A DNA stretch of 33,472 nucleotides from a virus: positions 1 to 33,472 of the IMG/VR virus record IMGVR_UViG_3300009163_000106; one strand, written 5' to 3'. The notes beneath the pieces are model-generated. The model ran no database searches, was not told where the DNA came from, and saw only the letters and a program-made list of their open reading frames with translations. Shown here piece after piece: positions 8,744-16,565 of the stretch (within the stretch, counting starts at the first letter, position 1; each line of letters starts with the position of its first letter). The position numbers and the translations under genes are program-made.

Positions 8744-9222
8744 TGTTTCAAACTGCTTTTCAAGTCAATGCGTTTCAAAATGACGCATTTCAGATTGTCA
8801 TTACCCCAGTTGAACCTACAAAGTTTGGCGGGGATGACGCACCTTATACAAGGGAAGAATTAAAGCGACTTAAAGGCATTCAGAAAAAATTACGCCAGGC
8901 AGAAGAAAAGCGTATTGCTGCATTAAAAGCTGATGCAGAAAATCGTAAGCAAACTATTGCTGATTTAGTAGACCCAAAACCAGTTGCACAGAAACAACAA
9001 AGTAATATACAATCCAATCAAGTAGTTAGCGTTGATATACCGTCAAACCTAGCAAACATTGACCGATACATCGCTAATCTTGTAACACAACAACAAGACC
9101 TGCAAAACGCTGTATTAATAAGGGCTGCAAAACTCAGGCTAGAACAAGAGTTAGCAATCTTAGAAGTTAAGCGCCAAGCAGAATTAGACGATGAGGAAGC
9201 ACTATTAGCACTCTTACTTTAA
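8743..9222 (+). CDS. Coiled-coil virion-associated protein
   Basis: A 159-residue protein with a repetitive N-terminus (FQTAFQVNAFQNDAFQ, an AFQ-N repeat seen in several phage structural proteins). The rest is long charged helices (REELKRLKGIQKKLRQAEEK and RAAKLRLEQELAILEVKRQA) that should form coiled coils. It ends in an acidic and Leu-rich tail. It belongs to the fibre sub-operon by coupling. GAGGAAG within its last codons is the likely ribosome-binding site of the next gene. Function unknown; a fibre-attachment or baseplate role is possible. Confidence 0.6.
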   Translation: MFQTAFQVNAFQNDAFQIVITPVEPTKFGGDDAPYTREELKRLKGIQKKLRQAEEKRIAALKADAENRKQTIADLVDPKPVAQKQQSNIQSNQVVSVDIPSNLANIDRYIANLVTQQQDLQNAVLIRAAKLRLEQELAILEVKRQAELDDEEALLALLL

Positions 9223-10112
9223 ACCCGCACACGGAATATAAGAAAGCCTACGAACACCTCCATGCTGGTCGATTAGACGCTGGATTTAGGCTTTTTGAAT
9301 ATAGATGGCATCCTGAGATTATTGCTAATCAAGCACAGCCATATCATCAGAAGTTAAAAATGCCTGTATGGCGTGGGGAAAGCCTATTAGGGAAAACCAT
9401 TACTGTTCAAGCAGAACAAGGCTTTGGCGACATTATTCAATATGCACGCTTTTTACCTTTTTTAAAGGTCATGGGTGCTAAAAGTGTTGTTTTATTACAA
9501 CATGGTTCATTACATACTTTATTTGGGCAAATGGAGTGTATTGATACATTTACTAATATGCCAGAAGAAGGTATTGCCACAGAATCAGACTATTGGATTG
9601 GCATTATTTCTTTGCCTTATTACATAAGCCTAGCCCCAGCGTATGCAAGGTCATTATTTCCTGTTACATGTAACAAAATTGTAGGGTCTGAAGGCTATTT
9701 AGACGCTATTCCTAGCAATATCCCTAAAAAACTAGCAGTCAACTGGTCTACATCTAAAGGCCTTTTGCACTATGTGCGGACTATGCGCCCAGAAACCATG
9801 CTTGAATTAGTAGGCGATGACGCTTATTCATTTTGCCCCGAAGAAGATAGATTTTGGTCGCCACTTCCTAATGATGGTTGGAAACAAGATTGGAATAAGA
9901 CTGCAAGCCATTTAAAAGCCTGTAAAGGTCTTGTAACGGTTGATACAGGGATAGCCCACCTAGCAGGCGCTTTGGGCGTTAAAACTATTGTAATCATGCC
10001 TAGAAAAGAGTTTAAATGCTGGCGTTGGAAGCATGGAACTTGGTACAACTCTGTTTGTACGGTTGAAGAAGATGAATTAGACAAAATACCCGAAATCATA
10101 AGGAGAATGTAA
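9204..10112 (+). CDS. TPR-capped GT9-like glycosyltransferase
   Basis: The frame gives about 302 residues. The visible start reads LNPHTEYKKAYEHLHAGRLD then AGFRLFEYRW, a TPR-like cap found in many bacterial and phage sugar-transferase proteins. EQGFGDIIQYARFLPFL follows, and a C-terminal GT9/heptosyltransferase-like nucleotide-sugar site (VDTGIAHLAGALGVKTIVIM, then WRWKHGTWYNS). The cap lies upstream of the first ATG (9360), and there is no ATG, GTG or TTG in frame back to the stop at 9192-9194. ATT at 9204, with GAGGAAG 4-5 nt before it, is the best candidate start. It could glycosylate a virion protein or host surface sugar. Which one is not shown. Confidence 0.75.
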   Translation: MSTLTLNPHTEYKKAYEHLHAGRLDAGFRLFEYRWHPEIIANQAQPYHQKLKMPVWRGESLLGKTITVQAEQGFGDIIQYARFLPFLKVMGAKSVVLLQHGSLHTLFGQMECIDTFTNMPEEGIATESDYWIGIISLPYYISLAPAYARSLFPVTCNKIVGSEGYLDAIPSNIPKKLAVNWSTSKGLLHYVRTMRPETMLELVGDDAYSFCPEEDRFWSPLPNDGWKQDWNKTASHLKACKGLVTVDTGIAHLAGALGVKTIVIMPRKEFKCWRWKHGTWYNSVCTVEEDELDKIPEIIRRM

Positions 10113-10489
10113 TGCTTTGCCCAAAATGCGGATATTTCGAAGGAAACCATATTGAAGCCCAAAAGACGGATGAGGAGTTCTTTATTGAATGGTGGACTCC
10201 CACTATTGGCAAAGAAGCTGCCAAAGCCTCATGGCAAGATAAGCTAGAAATGAAAACTAGAGAAGCCCCTACAGTTATGTCTGACATACCAGGTCATATA
10301 TCTATGGCTGATGGTACATGGGTAGATAGCCGGTCTAAGCATCGTGAAAACCTAAAACGCAACGGATGTATTGAATTAGGTAACGATGTGCCTATGCAGC
10401 AAAAATCACCAGAAATGAGTAGACAGTCACAAGAAGCACGAAAACGCCAAATTGCTGAATTAACTTACGCAAAACTTAATTACCGATAG
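10112..10489 (+). CDS. Conserved phage protein with CxxC knuckle
   Basis: A 125-residue protein. It opens with MLCPKCGYFEGNH, half of a zinc-ribbon, with no second Cys pair evident. The middle (MSDIPGHISMADGTWVDSRS then KHRENLKRNGCIELGND) matches the 'ISPITGKWVDSRSKHRENLKR' motif of a widespread, functionally unknown phage protein family usually encoded next to scaffold and capsid genes. It is coupled to the glycosyltransferase by TAATG and followed by the scaffold gene after 8 nt. Probably a minor structural or assembly factor. Confidence 0.65.
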   Translation: MLCPKCGYFEGNHIEAQKTDEEFFIEWWTPTIGKEAAKASWQDKLEMKTREAPTVMSDIPGHISMADGTWVDSRSKHRENLKRNGCIELGNDVPMQQKSPEMSRQSQEARKRQIAELTYAKLNYR

Positions 10490-10497
10490 GAAAAACC

Positions 10498-11547
10498 ATG
10501 TCAGAAGAACAATTAGACCGTAGAGATTTATTAGAAGCTGCTTTAGAAGCGGCAGAGGAAGGCACTCTTGAAGCACCCATCGAAAAAGACATTGAAATGG
10601 CTGAAAAGGACGACATTTCCGAGGAGTCCGCTAAAGTTGAAACTAGCACGCAGGATAACGAAGAAACTGCCGAGGATGTTGAACCTATTGAATTTGAGGG
10701 CAAGAATGAGGAGAAGGAGGAGAAAGTAACCCGCCCATCTACCTGGAAAAAAGAATATGTCACTATTTGGGACAAGATGGAGTCTGGCGAACAGATTAGC
10801 AAAGAAGATTTTACTAAGTTTGCCGAATATGCCAACCAGCGTGAGTCTGAATACAAGAAAGGTGTAAGCACTTATAAGGCTGAAGCTGACAGGGCTAAGT
10901 CCTATGAAAACGCTATTGCCCCCTATGCCCAAGACTTACAACGCAGAGGAATACAGCCAACTCAATATATTGAAAACCTAGTTCGTGCGGAACAAATATT
11001 GTCCAATGCTGGTTACGAACAAAAAGTTCAAGTATTTCAGAAACTTGCGTCAGATTATGGTATACAATTAAATGGAAATGGACAAGTAACACAACTTGAC
11101 CCATATACGCAACAACTGATGAACCAATTAAATATGGTAAATCAGGAAGTTTCAAGCATTAAAGGTCGATTTGCCCAAGAGGAAAATCAACGCTTAATGG
11201 GTGAAATTGAAAGAGTAAGAAGTGATGTGGAGAAGTTTCCGCATTTTGATGTGGTAAGGGAAGAAATGGCTCAATTACTTGAGTTAGGGAAAGCCCAAGA
11301 CCTAGAAACGGCCTACAAGAAAGCCGTGCGTATGAATGATGATGTTTGGGCATTAGAACAAGATAGACTCTTGAAGGATGCTAAACAATCAGCACTCAAA
11401 GCACAGCAAGTAGCGAAGGCTAAGGCTGCTGCGGTTAGTCCAAAGTCCACTACACCTAGTGGAAAAGTGAGTAATCCAGAAGATAAAAAGGATAGACGGT
11501 CATTGATAGCCGAAGGATTAGGCGAAGCAATGAGTCGTAGGGTTTAA
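10498..11547 (+). CDS. Capsid scaffolding protein
   Basis: A 349-residue protein located immediately upstream of the major capsid gene, the standard place for a scaffold. The first ~80 residues are highly acidic and probably unfolded (EEAALEAAEEG, EENEEKEEK-type runs). The centre has helical and coiled segments (FTKFAEYANQRESEYKK, LMNQLNMVNQEVSSIKG). The C-terminal third is basic and ends KKDRRSLIAEGLGEAMSRRV, consistent with the helix-turn-helix-like capsid-binding tail of P22-type scaffolds. It would direct prohead assembly and then leave or be degraded. SD AGGAAAAACC precedes the ATG. Confidence 0.85.
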   Translation: MSEEQLDRRDLLEAALEAAEEGTLEAPIEKDIEMAEKDDISEESAKVETSTQDNEETAEDVEPIEFEGKNEEKEEKVTRPSTWKKEYVTIWDKMESGEQISKEDFTKFAEYANQRESEYKKGVSTYKAEADRAKSYENAIAPYAQDLQRRGIQPTQYIENLVRAEQILSNAGYEQKVQVFQKLASDYGIQLNGNGQVTQLDPYTQQLMNQLNMVNQEVSSIKGRFAQEENQRLMGEIERVRSDVEKFPHFDVVREEMAQLLELGKAQDLETAYKKAVRMNDDVWALEQDRLLKDAKQSALKAQQVAKAKAAAVSPKSTTPSGKVSNPEDKKDRRSLIAEGLGEAMSRRV

Positions 11548-11550
11548 CTA

Positions 11551-11572
11551 GCCAATTTTGGCACATTTTTTT
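11551..11572 (+). terminator. Weak hairpin with T tract between scaffold and capsid genes
   Basis: GCCA-ATTT-TGGC forms a short stem directly after the scaffold stop and is followed by ACA and seven T. The stem is only 4 bp (plus an A-T), so at most it would attenuate transcription or mark a processing point. Confidence 0.35.
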
Positions 11573-11583
11573 AAGGATATATC

Positions 11584-12558
11584 ATGGCATTCGCTAACTC
11601 AGCAATTACCGATATTATCGCTACCACTATTCAAAGTCGTAGCGGTGAACTCGCAGACAACTTAACACAAAACAACGCAATTCTTCAGCGCTTGAACCAA
11701 AAAGGGAATGTTCGACCCTTTTCAGGCGGAAATGTCATACTCGAGGAGTTGTTTTATGACGATTCGGCAACTAATAATGCCAATAGTTATAGCGGATATG
11801 AAGTATTAAACATTGCACCAGATAGCCCTATTTCTGCTGCCCAGTTCAAAATCTCACAATACGCAGACTCAGTAACAATGTCTGGTTTAGAGATGTTACA
11901 AAACAGTTCTAAAGAAGCAATTATTGACCTGTTAGATGGTCGTATGCAAGTTTCTGAAGCCCGCTTGTTAAACCGTATTTCTGGTGACTTGTATGGTGAT
12001 GGTACTGGTAACGGTGGTAAGAACTTGGATGGTCTAGGCGCTGCTGTTGCAGTTTCACCTACATCTGGTACTTACGGTGGTATTAACCGTGCTACTTGGA
12101 CTTTTTGGCGTAACCAAATTACTACAGGTGCTACATCTGTAAACATCTTGTCAAAAATGACTGACGCTGCTATCAAACAGATTCGTGGCACAGACAAAGC
12201 TGACTTGATTGTTGCTGGTAACACAATGTACTCTTACTATGTAGGCGCATTGCAGTCTATTCAGCGTATTGCTGCTGAAGAATCAGGCGCTGCTGGTTTT
12301 GCATCATTGAAGTTCTACGGTGGTGGTACATCTGCTGATGTGGTACTTGGTGGTGGTTATGGTTCACAAGAAACAGCTACATATATGTATATGTTGAACA
12401 CTAACTACATCTTCCTACGCCCACATAAGGAACGCAACTTTGTACCTATCGGTGGCGAAAGACAGTCAATTAACCAAGATGCAATCGTGAAGTTATACGG
12501 TTGGGCTGGTAACTTGACAGCTTCTAACAGCTTCCTACAAGGCTTGTTGACAACCTAA
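11584..12558 (+). CDS. Major capsid protein
   Basis: A 324-residue protein that builds the icosahedral shell. The N-terminal sequence ITDIIATTIQSRSGELADN then LQRLNQKGNVRPFSGGNVIL, and the later segments SVTMSGLEMLQNSSKEAIID, YGDGTGNGGKNLDGL and INRATWTFWRNQ, match a capsid family common in podoviruses and assumed to have the HK97 fold. The C-terminal region (IFLRPHKERNFVPIGGER) is also typical. Position between scaffold and a small probable decoration gene supports it. The start has an AAGGA sequence 8 nt upstream. The gene is bracketed by hairpins that may help raise its transcript level. Confidence 0.92.
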   Translation: MAFANSAITDIIATTIQSRSGELADNLTQNNAILQRLNQKGNVRPFSGGNVILEELFYDDSATNNANSYSGYEVLNIAPDSPISAAQFKISQYADSVTMSGLEMLQNSSKEAIIDLLDGRMQVSEARLLNRISGDLYGDGTGNGGKNLDGLGAAVAVSPTSGTYGGINRATWTFWRNQITTGATSVNILSKMTDAAIKQIRGTDKADLIVAGNTMYSYYVGALQSIQRIAAEESGAAGFASLKFYGGGTSADVVLGGGYGSQETATYMYMLNTNYIFLRPHKERNFVPIGGERQSINQDAIVKLYGWAGNLTASNSFLQGLLTT

Positions 12559-12564
12559 TAGATT

Positions 12565-12579
12565 GGGCGAAAGCCCTTT
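12565..12579 (+). other. GNRA-capped mini hairpin after the capsid gene
   Basis: GGGC-GAAA-GCCC is followed by TTT, just after the capsid stop. A 4-bp GC stem with a GAAA tetraloop is stable for its size. It may be a weak attenuator or protect the 3' end of a processed capsid mRNA. Confidence 0.35.
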
Positions 12580-12608
12580 CTAATACCACATTATTTAAGG
12601 AAAATATC

Positions 12609-12908
12609 ATGGCATATACCATTACCCCCCTCGCAGGGATTGATTTAGTAGACATTCAAACTGTTGCTGAACAAGCATTGAACGGTGGCACAACTCCTAC
12701 ATTTGGCCCATTAGGTGCAGAAGTATTTGCATCAGATGGTCGCCGTTATGTTTGGGCAGTTGCTGGTGCAGCAATTACAGCTTCAACTACTACCTGTTCT
12801 ATTAACGCATCAACCTTTGTAGCTACCGCTTCTGCTGGTACTTACTTAGCACCAACAACCGCAATGGCTTCTGGCGATTATGGTTGGTTCTCAGCAGCTT
12901 CCGTTTAA
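12609..12908 (+). CDS. Probable head decoration / small structural protein
   Basis: A 99-residue protein rich in Ala, Thr and Gly. It opens MAYTITPLAGIDLVDIQ and contains ASDGRRYVWAVAGAAI, with a predicted beta-rich fold and almost no Lys. A short Ala/Thr-rich gene directly behind the major capsid gene and in front of a strong terminator is characteristic of capsid decoration or cement proteins, which bind the outside of the mature shell. No specific family is recognised. The SD is TTAAGGAAAATATC before the ATG. Confidence 0.6.
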   Translation: MAYTITPLAGIDLVDIQTVAEQALNGGTTPTFGPLGAEVFASDGRRYVWAVAGAAITASTTTCSINASTFVATASAGTYLAPTTAMASGDYGWFSAASV

Positions 12909-12945
12909 TAGGTTATTCCTCTTAAATTGAATATGTAGTAAAACT

Positions 12946-12982
12946 GGGACTCTCTCAAAAGGGGAGTCCCTTTTATTTTTTT
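12946..12982 (+). terminator. Strong intrinsic terminator after capsid block
   Basis: GGGACTC pairs with GAGTCCC (12946-12952 with 12964-12970). The stem extends by T-G and C-G pairs inward to a TCAAAA-type loop and is followed by TTTTATTTTTTT (12971-12982). This is a textbook rho-independent terminator on the + strand, 37 nt after the decoration gene stop. No obvious promoter follows before the next gene at 13014, so downstream genes probably depend on read-through or antitermination. Confidence 0.9.
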
Positions 12983-13013
12983 ATAACCCCCTAACCACTT
13001 AGGAGTATTAAAA

Positions 13014-13637
13014 ATGGCAATAGAGTCCGATACACAAGGCGCAGATTCACGGTTAGCAGTCCAATTCTATAAAAAAAGCGTTAAGCAAGAAGATGCTTCA
13101 AATGAAGCAAATAGACCGATTTTTAAAGAATTTGATTTTGTAAAAATTATGATTCCTGGCGATAATTTGACAGAAATTGATACTTACGCACAAGATTCCC
13201 ATAAACAGCGTTTTCCTCGTCAATGGGCACATTACCAAAACCAAGTAGCAAATCATCAAGATATTGTTGGTACACCTTTAGACCAATGGCCTCAAGTTAC
13301 CCGTAGCCAAGCTGATGAATTGCGTGGACTTAAATTCCACACAGTAGAGTCTATTGCTGACTGTTCTGACCAACAGCTACAGCGTATTGGCATGGTAGCC
13401 GGTATGTCACCGCATAATTTCCGCATAAAAGCCAAGGCTTTCTTAAATTTAGCTAATGATTCTGCTGAAGTAGCACATAGAGAGGCAGAATTGCAAGCAC
13501 TTAAAGAAGAAAATGCTAAAATAACAGCAGAAACCGAGGCGAAGCTATCCAAAATGCAGGAACAAATGGATGCACTACTTGTTGCGGTTGCGGAAAAGAC
13601 CCCAAAAACCCGTAAACCGAAAGTAGTAGAGGCTTAA
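13014..13637 (+). CDS. Conserved phage protein with C-terminal coiled coil
   Basis: A 207-residue protein. It begins MAIESDTQGADSRLAVQFYK and carries FDFVKIMIPGDNLTEIDTY and FPRQWAHYQNQ. Residues ~105-145 (LKFHTVESIADCSDQQLQRI then GMVAGMSPHNFRIKA) resemble a helix-hairpin-helix-like segment. A charged coiled coil (AELQALKEENAKITAE) and a basic tail follow. I recognise this as a widely conserved phage protein lying between capsid and neck genes, usually unnamed. Possible roles are head completion or an internal scaffold-like function. SD TAGGAG lies 9 nt before the ATG. Confidence 0.65.
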   Translation: MAIESDTQGADSRLAVQFYKKSVKQEDASNEANRPIFKEFDFVKIMIPGDNLTEIDTYAQDSHKQRFPRQWAHYQNQVANHQDIVGTPLDQWPQVTRSQADELRGLKFHTVESIADCSDQQLQRIGMVAGMSPHNFRIKAKAFLNLANDSAEVAHREAELQALKEENAKITAETEAKLSKMQEQMDALLVAVAEKTPKTRKPKVVEA

Positions 13638-13638
13638 T

Positions 13639-14550
13639 ATGTCCCAAACGATGCTTCAAATGGTGCAACAGACCGCAGCCGAGTTAAACTTGGCTGTACC
13701 GTCTTTTGTAGTCGGCAATACATCTCAAGATGTACAACAAATCTTGGCTTTGATGAATGGTGCTGGCTATGACTTGCTAAAAGAATATGATTGGCAAGCA
13801 CTCCAAGTGCAGTATCGTTTTTACACACAAGCAATAACCGCCAATGCCACAACTGTTAATGGTTCTACTACATTAACTTTTGAGGCAGGCACAGATTTAA
13901 GCGGTGTTACAAGCCAATGGCAGTTAACTGGTTATAACATCCCTCAAGACACTTATGTTGTAAGTGCAAATAACACTACTAAAGTAGTAGTAATGAGTCA
14001 ATATGCTACAGGCGATGGAGTGCAATCAGTAGTATGCGCCCAAACTGCTTATGACCTTCCTGCTGACTTTGAAACAATTACTAACAGAACCCATTGGGAC
14101 AAATCTAAGCATTGGGAAATGTTAGGGCCAGAAGATGCACAACAATGGCAATGGCTAAAGTCTGGTTACATTTCAACAGGCCCAAGAGTGCGCTGGAGAA
14201 TACTAGATAATCAATTCCAAATATGGCCTGTTATGAATACCCAAGAGTATTTGGGTTGGGAATACAGGTCAAAAGGTTGGGCAAGAAGTGCTGCTGGCGC
14301 AGTTAAAAATAGCTTTACTGCTGACTCAGATACAACTGTTTTTGATGACCGCTTAATGGTTTTGTTTACCAAAATGAAGTATTGGGGCATTAAAGGCTTT
14401 GATACTACCGTTGTTTCTCAAGACTATCAGCGTGTATTGACTATTGCTAAAGCTAACGACAAAGGCGCACCTAACCTATCATTTGCACCATATCCAAGCA
14501 AAGTGCTTATTGGCTACGCTAATATTCCAGACACAGGTTATGGTTCATAA
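13639..14550 (+). CDS. Head-to-tail adaptor (P22 gp4 / tail tubular A-like)
   Basis: A 303-residue protein. Its N-terminal helices (QMVQQTAAELNLAVPS, LALMNGAGYDLLKEYDWQAL) and later YDLPADFETITNRTHWD and RVRWRILDNQFQIWP match the podoviral adaptor that attaches under the portal and begins the tail. Residues ~62-130 (VNGSTTLTFEAGTDLSGV, WQLTGYNIPQDTYVV) look like a beta-domain inserted into the helical framework, as in other decorated neck proteins. It ends at a TAATG overlap with the next tail-machine gene. The exact family is inferred from pattern and position after the head genes. Confidence 0.75.
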   Translation: MSQTMLQMVQQTAAELNLAVPSFVVGNTSQDVQQILALMNGAGYDLLKEYDWQALQVQYRFYTQAITANATTVNGSTTLTFEAGTDLSGVTSQWQLTGYNIPQDTYVVSANNTTKVVVMSQYATGDGVQSVVCAQTAYDLPADFETITNRTHWDKSKHWEMLGPEDAQQWQWLKSGYISTGPRVRWRILDNQFQIWPVMNTQEYLGWEYRSKGWARSAAGAVKNSFTADSDTTVFDDRLMVLFTKMKYWGIKGFDTTVVSQDYQRVLTIAKANDKGAPNLSFAPYPSKVLIGYANIPDTGYGS

Positions 14551-16565
14551 TGCTATTACAGCGCCCTAAACAAAACACAGCTAAAACGGCTTCTGTACCT
14601 GCGCCTATTGGTGGTTGGAACGCTAGGGATTCCCTTGCAAATATGCAACCAATGGATGCTGTACAGCTAGTCAACTGGTTTCCTACGCCTACAGATGTCA
14701 CTATGCGTAAGGGTTATACCGTATCGTCTATTTTGACTACTTCTACAGGCGTTAAAACAATTAGCAGTATTACTTATGTAAGTACAAAAGCTACTTTAAC
14801 AACCGCTACAGCACATGGCTTAACTACAGGTGCTTATGTGTCTATTAGTGGCACAACACCTGCGGCATATAGTGGTGTATTTAAAATTACTGTTACTAGC
14901 ACTACTACCTTTACTTACACAATGGCAAGCACCCCCGCTAACAATGCTACTGTAGTAGGAACATATTTAAACCAAGCTACTACCCCTATAAACACTTTAA
15001 TGAATTACACCGAAACCAGCAGCTATAAGCTATTTGGGGCGGCAGGGACAGACATTTGGGAAACTAAAGCTAACCCTGCTGTTAAGGTATTTAGCGGTAT
15101 TACTAGCGATAAATTGCAATCAGTCAATATAACTAACACCGCAGGTAAGTTTTTAGTAGCCTGTAATGGTGTAGACCCTGTAATGATTTATGACGGTACT
15201 GCATGGTTTTATGTGGCTACAACCACTACTGCACAAACAATTTCAAGTATTACAAGGGGTGGAACAGGCAATTTAACTGCCACCCTTACTACCGCTTCTG
15301 CACATGGATTAATAACGGGTAATCGAGTTACTATTTCTGGTGCTACTGAAGCCAATTACAACGGCACTTATGTTATTACAGTTACTGGGGCAACTACTTT
15401 TACCTACACAATGGCTACTGCACCTGCCGCTAATGCAACTGTTGTAGGAACTTATACAACTATTGGTATAACTGGCGTAAACAGTAATACATTTATTGGT
15501 GTTAATTTATTTAAAAATAGACTTTATTTCACACAAAAAGATAGTTTAAGTTGTTGGTATTTGCCAGTAGATTCTATTGGCGGTGCAGCTTCACCTCTTT
15601 ATTTTGGTTCTATTGCCCGTAATTCTGGTTATTTACAAGCTATGGGTACATGGACATTAGATGCTGGACAAGGCGCAGATGACTATGCTGTGTTTGTAAC
15701 CAGTATGGGTGAAGTTATCGTTTATAACGGCACAGACCCTAGTACGGCTGCAACTTGGGCTTTAAAAGGTGTATGGCAATTAGGTCAAACTTTTAGCCGT
15801 AGATGCTTCTTTAAATGGGCTGGCGACCTTCTTTTGCTTACCCAAGACGGTTTAGTGCCTCTTGCTTCAGCGTTGCAATCTAGTCGTTTAGACCCTAGAA
15901 TTAACCTTACAGATAAGATTTACTTTGCAGTTTCTCAAGCAGCAAGTTCATATTATGCTGAATTTGGCTGGCAGATTAACTATTTTGCTGGCGAAAATAT
16001 GTTGATTTTAAACATTCCAATTCCCAACGGAATAGAACAATATGTAATGCACACTATTACAAAGGCTTGGGCTAGATTTACCAATATTCAAGGGTATTGT
16101 TGGGAAGTGTCAGGAGATGCCGATATGCACTTTGGAAGCAATGGATTTGTAGGTATTTTCTATTCAGCTACATCTGATGATGAAAACAATATTACCGCAA
16201 CTGCACAACAAGCCTATAGCTATTTTGACTCGCCTGGGCAGTTAAAACGATTCACTATGGTAAGACCAATCCTACAGTCTACAGGTGGCGTACCAAGCGT
16301 TTTATGCGGTATTAGCGTGGATTTTGACACTCAATCCCAATTAGGCGCTGTTTCATTTAACCCAAACGCCCAATCAGAAAGTGCTTGGGATAAAGCAAAA
16401 TGGGATGGAAATGTATGGGCTGGCGGTCTTATTACTACAAAGATTTGGCAAGGCGTTACAGGAATAGGTTATACAGGCTCTGTAAACCTTAATGCCGCTA
16501 GTCAAGGAATTGAATTGCATTGGGCTTCTACTGATTATGTAATGGAGGCTGGAGGCGTTGTTTGA
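14550..16565 (+). CDS. Tail-machine / DNA stabilisation protein (P22 gp10-like) with duplicated beta-domain
   Basis: A 671-residue protein. The N-terminal motif APIGGWNARDSLANM followed by DAVQLVNWFPTPTDVTMRKG is the signature of a podoviral neck or stopper protein related to P22 gp10, which closes the DNA channel after packaging. Residues 70-139 and 230-302 are two copies of a beta-rich module containing TASAHGL, a TISG turn, GTYVITVTG and FTYTMA. The rest is beta-propeller-like (RLYFTQKDSLSCWYLPVDSI, YNGTDPSTAATWALKGVW). The two modules are probably surface decorations. The gene is coupled to the adaptor upstream (TAATG) and to the GNAT-like gene downstream. Confidence 0.75.
   Translation: MLLQRPKQNTAKTASVPAPIGGWNARDSLANMQPMDAVQLVNWFPTPTDVTMRKGYTVSSILTTSTGVKTISSITYVSTKATLTTATAHGLTTGAYVSISGTTPAAYSGVFKITVTSTTTFTYTMASTPANNATVVGTYLNQATTPINTLMNYTETSSYKLFGAAGTDIWETKANPAVKVFSGITSDKLQSVNITNTAGKFLVACNGVDPVMIYDGTAWFYVATTTTAQTISSITRGGTGNLTATLTTASAHGLITGNRVTISGATEANYNGTYVITVTGATTFTYTMATAPAANATVVGTYTTIGITGVNSNTFIGVNLFKNRLYFTQKDSLSCWYLPVDSIGGAASPLYFGSIARNSGYLQAMGTWTLDAGQGADDYAVFVTSMGEVIVYNGTDPSTAATWALKGVWQLGQTFSRRCFFKWAGDLLLLTQDGLVPLASALQSSRLDPRINLTDKIYFAVSQAASSYYAEFGWQINYFAGENMLILNIPIPNGIEQYVMHTITKAWARFTNIQGYCWEVSGDADMHFGSNGFVGIFYSATSDDENNITATAQQAYSYFDSPGQLKRFTMVRPILQSTGGVPSVLCGISVDFDTQSQLGAVSFNPNAQSESAWDKAKWDGNVWAGGLITTKIWQGVTGIGYTGSVNLNAASQGIELHWASTDYVMEAGGVV
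14757..14966 (+). repeat. Beta-domain module, copy 1 in tail-machine gene
   Basis: Encodes residues 70-139: TISSITYV..., ATLTTATAHGLTTGAYVSIS, YSGVFKITVTSTTTFTYTM, NNATVVGTY. Copy 2 at 15237-15455 has the same order of motifs with about half or more of positions identical. The spacer between copies is about 90 codons. Confidence 0.85.
15237..15455 (+). repeat. Beta-domain module, copy 2 in tail-machine gene
   Basis: Encodes residues 230-302: TISSITRGGTG, ATLTTASAHGLITGNRVTIS, YNGTYVITVTGATTFTYTM, ANATVVGTY. Matches copy 1 motif for motif, showing an internal domain duplication. Confidence 0.85.

Noticed and set aside
9218-9224. TTTAAAC slippery heptamer at the end of the coiled-coil gene
   Set aside because: Its codon phase fits the glycosyltransferase frame, not the frame that ends there, so it cannot produce the needed shift.
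10476-11353. Several - strand frames across the scaffold gene
   Set aside because: They are complementary readings of the acidic scaffold codons, with Ser/Leu/Phe-rich translations lacking any motif.
12982-12987. TATAAC after the terminator as a promoter -10
   Set aside because: The position 17 nt upstream is AAGGGG, unlike any -35, and the element overlaps the terminator T tract.
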